In this document: piece by piece, positions 8,265-10,984 of the stretch | How the letters are laid out: each line of letters opens with the position of its first letter | Numbering within the stretch: position 1 is the first letter of the stretch | Origin: Thermomucor indicae-seudaticae | Taxonomy: Eukaryota > Mucoromycota > Mucoromycetes > Mucorales > Lichtheimiaceae | DNA length: 10,984 nucleotides | NCBI GenBank assembly: GCA_000787465.1 | Contig: JSYX01000867.1 | Coordinates: 1 to 10,984 of the forward strand | Direction: 5' to 3' | Notes under the pieces: generated by a model | The model's database searches: none | What the model saw: the letters and a program-made list of their open reading frames with translations, nothing else | What the model was told of the DNA's origin: nothing | Translations under genes and position numbers: made by a program

Positions 8265-8426
8265 ATTTACTGTGGATGGGTGGTATGTATATCTTCAGTT
8301 CAAAGCTTATACTCTTCAAGTCCATATTAGCAATCAGCACTGAGCGAACAGTGGTTCCAAAAATCTCTGTTTGTGTACGATCATTATCCTGCATCCGAGG
8401 GTGCTGTTCAGGACATGGTTCAGTTT
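8263..8426 (-). CDS. Probable 3' exon of an unrecognised minus-strand gene
   Basis: On the minus strand a textbook acceptor (pyrimidine-rich CACTTCCTTTCCTTTGTAG, ending at 8427) precedes a frame of 54 codons. It starts with TEPCPEQHPRMQDNDRTQ, contains TTVRSVLIANMDLKSISFEL and ends IPPIHSK with TAA at 8265-8263. The acceptor leaves phase 1. A candidate upstream exon ends at 8599 (residues KQDLSAFAK, donor GTTTGT at 8598) and joins in phase, but the intron would be 172 bases, far longer than others here. Another nearby minus-strand frame, starting with an ATG at about 8558, begins MKSIVFICTSVLTLVAETP, which looks like a signal peptide but does not join in phase with any donor I can see. Family not recognised; the 5' structure is open. 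Confidence 0.4.
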
Positions 8427-8742
8427 CTACAAAGGAAAGGAAGTGAGACAGATAGCATAAGTATTTTGCAATCAATGCTGCGAATTATCAGAGAATGAAG
8501 CGGTAAAAGGGGTTTCCGCAACAAGCGTTAGGACTGACGTGCAAATAAAAACGATGCTCTTCATCACACAATCGCAACAATTGCATAGTTAAACAAACCT
8601 TTTGCAAAAGCTGAAAGATCTTGTTTACGCCACAGAATTTCTCTAAATCGGTAACTGGATTTCAACCGTAATGACGTGATGCCCACCAAAACCGGTGCCC
8701 TCAGGCCACCAGCACCCTGACAAGCCACCGCTGTATGTCTAA
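8427..8742. other. Intergenic or intronic stretch between the minus-strand exon and the transposon
   Basis: This holds the possible upstream exon(s) of the 8263-8426 minus-strand gene described there. A plus-strand AATAAA at 8544-8549 could serve as a distal 3' signal for ALG6. Nothing else is recognisable. No terminal inverted repeat for the transposon could be identified here. Confidence 0.4.
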
Positions 8743-10476
8743 GCCACAACCCTTTACATAAAGAAATGGCACAAGAGTACCACGATCTTGCATCGATTAA
8801 AAACGTCTAACATTATAATATTTTTCGACCACTTTCCGAACGGAAACTGCTCCCAGACCGTGAGGGCTTGCTATGACCCGGACAAAGATCTATTAGTTGA
8901 CTTGAACCTCGACATTGGCTGGTGCATGCGTAAAATATCGGGTCCTAAGCGTCAGAAGGATGGCACCCATAAGTACTCGAAAGCTTGCATGGGCAGTGTA
9001 CATTGCACGAACAAAAGTTTCCCTGCAAACAGAGACAGTCGACCGATGCACACTCTCGCCCTTATACAGAAAAACTAGCTACTTCGTTGCGATTTGCCCG
9101 GCTGTACGGGCACCATCGAGTACAGACCTTGCCCCGTAAAGGTGGAGTTTCGATTTAAGGGGGAGCAGTGTACAATGAACCATTATGGCTCCCATAACCA
9201 TAGTCGTACTGCGGCATATTTATCCAAGCACCTTTCAGAAAAGGAGAAAGCACAGTTAGATGCGGTAGTTCGCTCAGAACCCATAGTTCAGCCAAAAGCT
9301 GCTGTCGTTGGTGTCCACACACAAACGCATGAAATCAAGAAGTCTGTACGCGCGATTAATCCGATCCTCGGCAACAAGGACCATACCGCCTACGAACTGA
9401 ATAAGTCGAGGGAGCGACAGGGTATGAGCAGACGTGGAGACCTCTTCCAGGAGTTCTTTAAAATTCAGGATGAATATCCTGGCTACATGGTGGTAGGCAA
9501 CGTTTTGAAGGGGGCGTTTATGGTTGCGTTCTGCTCTCCTTTAATGGAGAAATATGCAGATTTCGCGGCCTTTCCTGTCATCACGGATGTAAGCTATAAG
9601 GCTGTTGAGAGAGGTATTATCTGTGCTCCTCAGTCATCTACTCGACAGAGCTTCGTCGGCACATGCTTGTATTTCAGGCAATCATTGATGGACTAAGCAA
9701 AAAATATTTCGAGGAGTATTTCATTTTATTTTTCAAGACACACGGCATTGGTTTCTCTGACGATGATAGTTTTCTTGGAATGTTGATGGACTTCTCGGCA
9801 GCCCAGAAGGGCGGTTTTCTTGCAGCATATAAGGTCGTTACAAATGGGAAAACGAACGGCTTGAAGTACCTAAAAGTTTGCTATATGCACTGGATGCAGT
9901 CAGTGCAAAGAGTAAGCAGCAATTACAGTGTAGTGCAGCCTACGATGCGAGACGAATCCTTGAACACTGTAAAGACTATTCGAACAACCAAATCCAGGGA
10001 CGAATTCTGCGATACATGCCGGCATATTGTCTCTAGATTTCCCAACGCCACAAAGCGGTTAAAATGGTGGATAAAGCCTGACAATAGCAGCATGATCTTT
10101 CGTTTCCATTCTTTTATGGTGCCGGTACTTCGCAAAAGCCCTGTTAGGACGATTACTGTTGTTGAAAGCTTCCATAGCAGCTTGTACAAGATCGTTAGCA
10201 TAGATCAGTCCCTCGCAATAAGTTTACGCTAGATCCTCAATTATGCAAAGAATGACGAGGACTCATCGCAAATTTTCTACGAGCTTGGGGTCAGACCAAG
10301 CTACAATCGTCGCGAAAGAGTCCGAAAAGCAAAGCCGTTGAGGGGCAGTCAGTATACCGTAAATGACGGTAGAGCACCTGATACCATGGATCAGCTAGTT
10401 GAAGATAAGGATGAAATATCGAACGCTGAGGAAGAGGTGGATTTGGGCTTTTTTCGAGAATGAAGAGTATCACGTA

Positions 10477-10511
10477 AAGTCTGGATAAGAAGATGGAAGT
10501 CTGGATAAGAA
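10477..10511 (+). repeat. 15-bp direct repeat within the transposase remnant
   Basis: AAGTCTGGATAAGAA occurs at 10477-10491 and again at 10497-10511, a period of 20 bases. The first copy creates the in-frame TAA at 10486-10488. It looks like a local duplication in the decaying coding region; 20 bases is not a multiple of 3, so it would also have changed the frame. Confidence 0.8.
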
Positions 10512-10801
10512 AAGGAAGACGAAAAGAAAAGAACACCGTCTATCTGATACCGATATCGGAGCGATTTTACTTGCGGACTGTGAAAGCATGACCGCAAACG
10601 CAAGGGATGAGCTTGGTCTTGAAATGTTAGCCGCTTACGAGGGCGACGTTCTCAATGAGTTAGAGCTCATATCGAAACTCATAGAAGAAAATGATTCATT
10701 GAAGTCCATAACTGTGGAACAAATCCTAGATAGGTAGAGGACGGCTCTAATTGCCTCCCGAAGCAATGTATGCTAATTACAAAGCAACTACAGTGCCCGC
10801 G

Positions 10802-10848
10802 CGATAATCCGATACCCTCGGTAACGCCAGAATCTGATCGGATTATCG
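10802..10848. repeat. Perfect 12-bp inverted repeat near the right edge
   Basis: CGATAATCCGAT at 10802-10813 is the exact reverse complement of ATCGGATTATCG at 10837-10848, separated by 23 bases. It sits in the 3' part of the transposase remnant. Neither arm was found elsewhere in the window by eye, so it is not shown to be a transposon end. Confidence 0.7.
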
Positions 10849-10984
10849 AATTTATACTCCGGTTTTGCAGATCTGTCTTAAACACGGTGACTCTTGCAAA
10901 GCTCCATTACGGCAGTAACCGGAGGTCGCTACGGCGCTGGTGACACCGCAAACGTGCCAGAATTGGCGGAAGGTCTCAGACTGG

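Larger units (their letters stand above)
8743..10943 (+). pseudogene. MULE transposase with GCM-type zinc finger, multiply disrupted
   Basis: Coding sense runs through several frames. Frame 1 (8743-9075) has FFDHFPNGNCSQTVRACYD and ends at TAG 9076-9078. Frame 1 continues (9079 to about 9611) with a zinc finger that includes CPVKVEF, EQC and HYGSHNH, and then the first catalytic Asp in FPVITDVSYKAV (codon 9586). A frameshift near 9607-9614 moves to frame 3, which has YYLCSSVIYSTELRRHMLVF, the second Asp in LMDFSAAQ (9789), the MULE mark CYMHW (9879) and the Glu in VVESFHSSLY (10164). TAG at 10230-10232 interrupts this frame, which otherwise reads on to TGA 10461-10463. Another shift, near the T6 run at 10449-10454, returns to frame 1, with TAA at 10486-10488 and TAG at 10735-10737. 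A further frame 3 stretch (10734-10940) ends in TGA. No ATG is placed suitably at the 5' end. The zinc finger probably bound element ends; the protein is not expected to be functional. Confidence 0.8.
8743..10984 (+). mobile_element. Mutator-like (MULE) DNA transposon, decayed, right end outside window
   Basis: The stretch encodes remnants of a MULE transposase with an N-terminal GCM/WRKY-type zinc finger and DDE core (see the transposase entry). MULEs move by cut-and-paste and usually carry long or short terminal inverted repeats and 8-11 bp target duplications; none can be delimited here. The left limit is set only by the first open frame after the TAA at 8740-8742, and coding-like sequence continues almost to the right edge, so the element extends beyond the window. 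The multiple stops and frame changes indicate a non-autonomous relic. Confidence 0.75.

Noticed and set aside
1..10984. CRISPR arrays, tRNA, rRNA, phage or bacterial defence genes
   Set aside because: No spaced direct repeats, no tRNA-like T-loop motif, no rRNA blocks; the intron-rich genes show that the DNA is eukaryotic.

Overview
The window looks like nuclear DNA of an early-diverging filamentous fungus, most likely Mucoromycota (Mucorales-like). Two genes can be fully modelled, and both are interrupted by many short introns (46-81 bases). The transcription factor is fungal-type, and a GCM-finger Mutator-like transposon of a kind common in those fungi is present. The placement rests on these traits and not on any database search.

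Layout. 1-2017 has no gene I can model with confidence. A minus-strand coding-like fragment lies at 42-352, followed by non-coding-looking sequence with a TATA-like element, two adjacent hairpins and pyrimidine tracts. 2018-3285 (+) encodes a regulator with two tandem Zn(II)2Cys6 clusters, in three exons. 3498-3833 (-) is a small unrecognised gene. It diverges from 3914-5822 (+), a six-exon DNAJC3/P58IPK-type ER co-chaperone (TPR array plus J domain). 6253-8244 (+) is a nine-exon ALG6-type ER glucosyltransferase, with one intron that is best read as GC-AG. 8263-8426 (-) is a probable 3' exon of another small unrecognised gene, convergent with ALG6. From about 8743 to the right edge lies a decayed Mutator-like (MULE) transposase with a GCM/WRKY-type zinc finger and a readable D...D...E core, broken by several stops and frameshifts.

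How the parts relate. The DNAJC3 and ALG6 homologues both act in the ER: one on folding of nascent chains with BiP, the other on building the N-glycan donor. They are neighbours on the same strand, but fungal genes are transcribed singly, so no operon is implied. The regulator and the transposon show no evident functional link to them. I see no defence system, CRISPR array, tRNA or rRNA. The most notable items are the tandem zinc clusters, the probable GC-AG intron in ALG6, a possible uORF or small gene overlapping the ALG6 start, and the decayed MULE.
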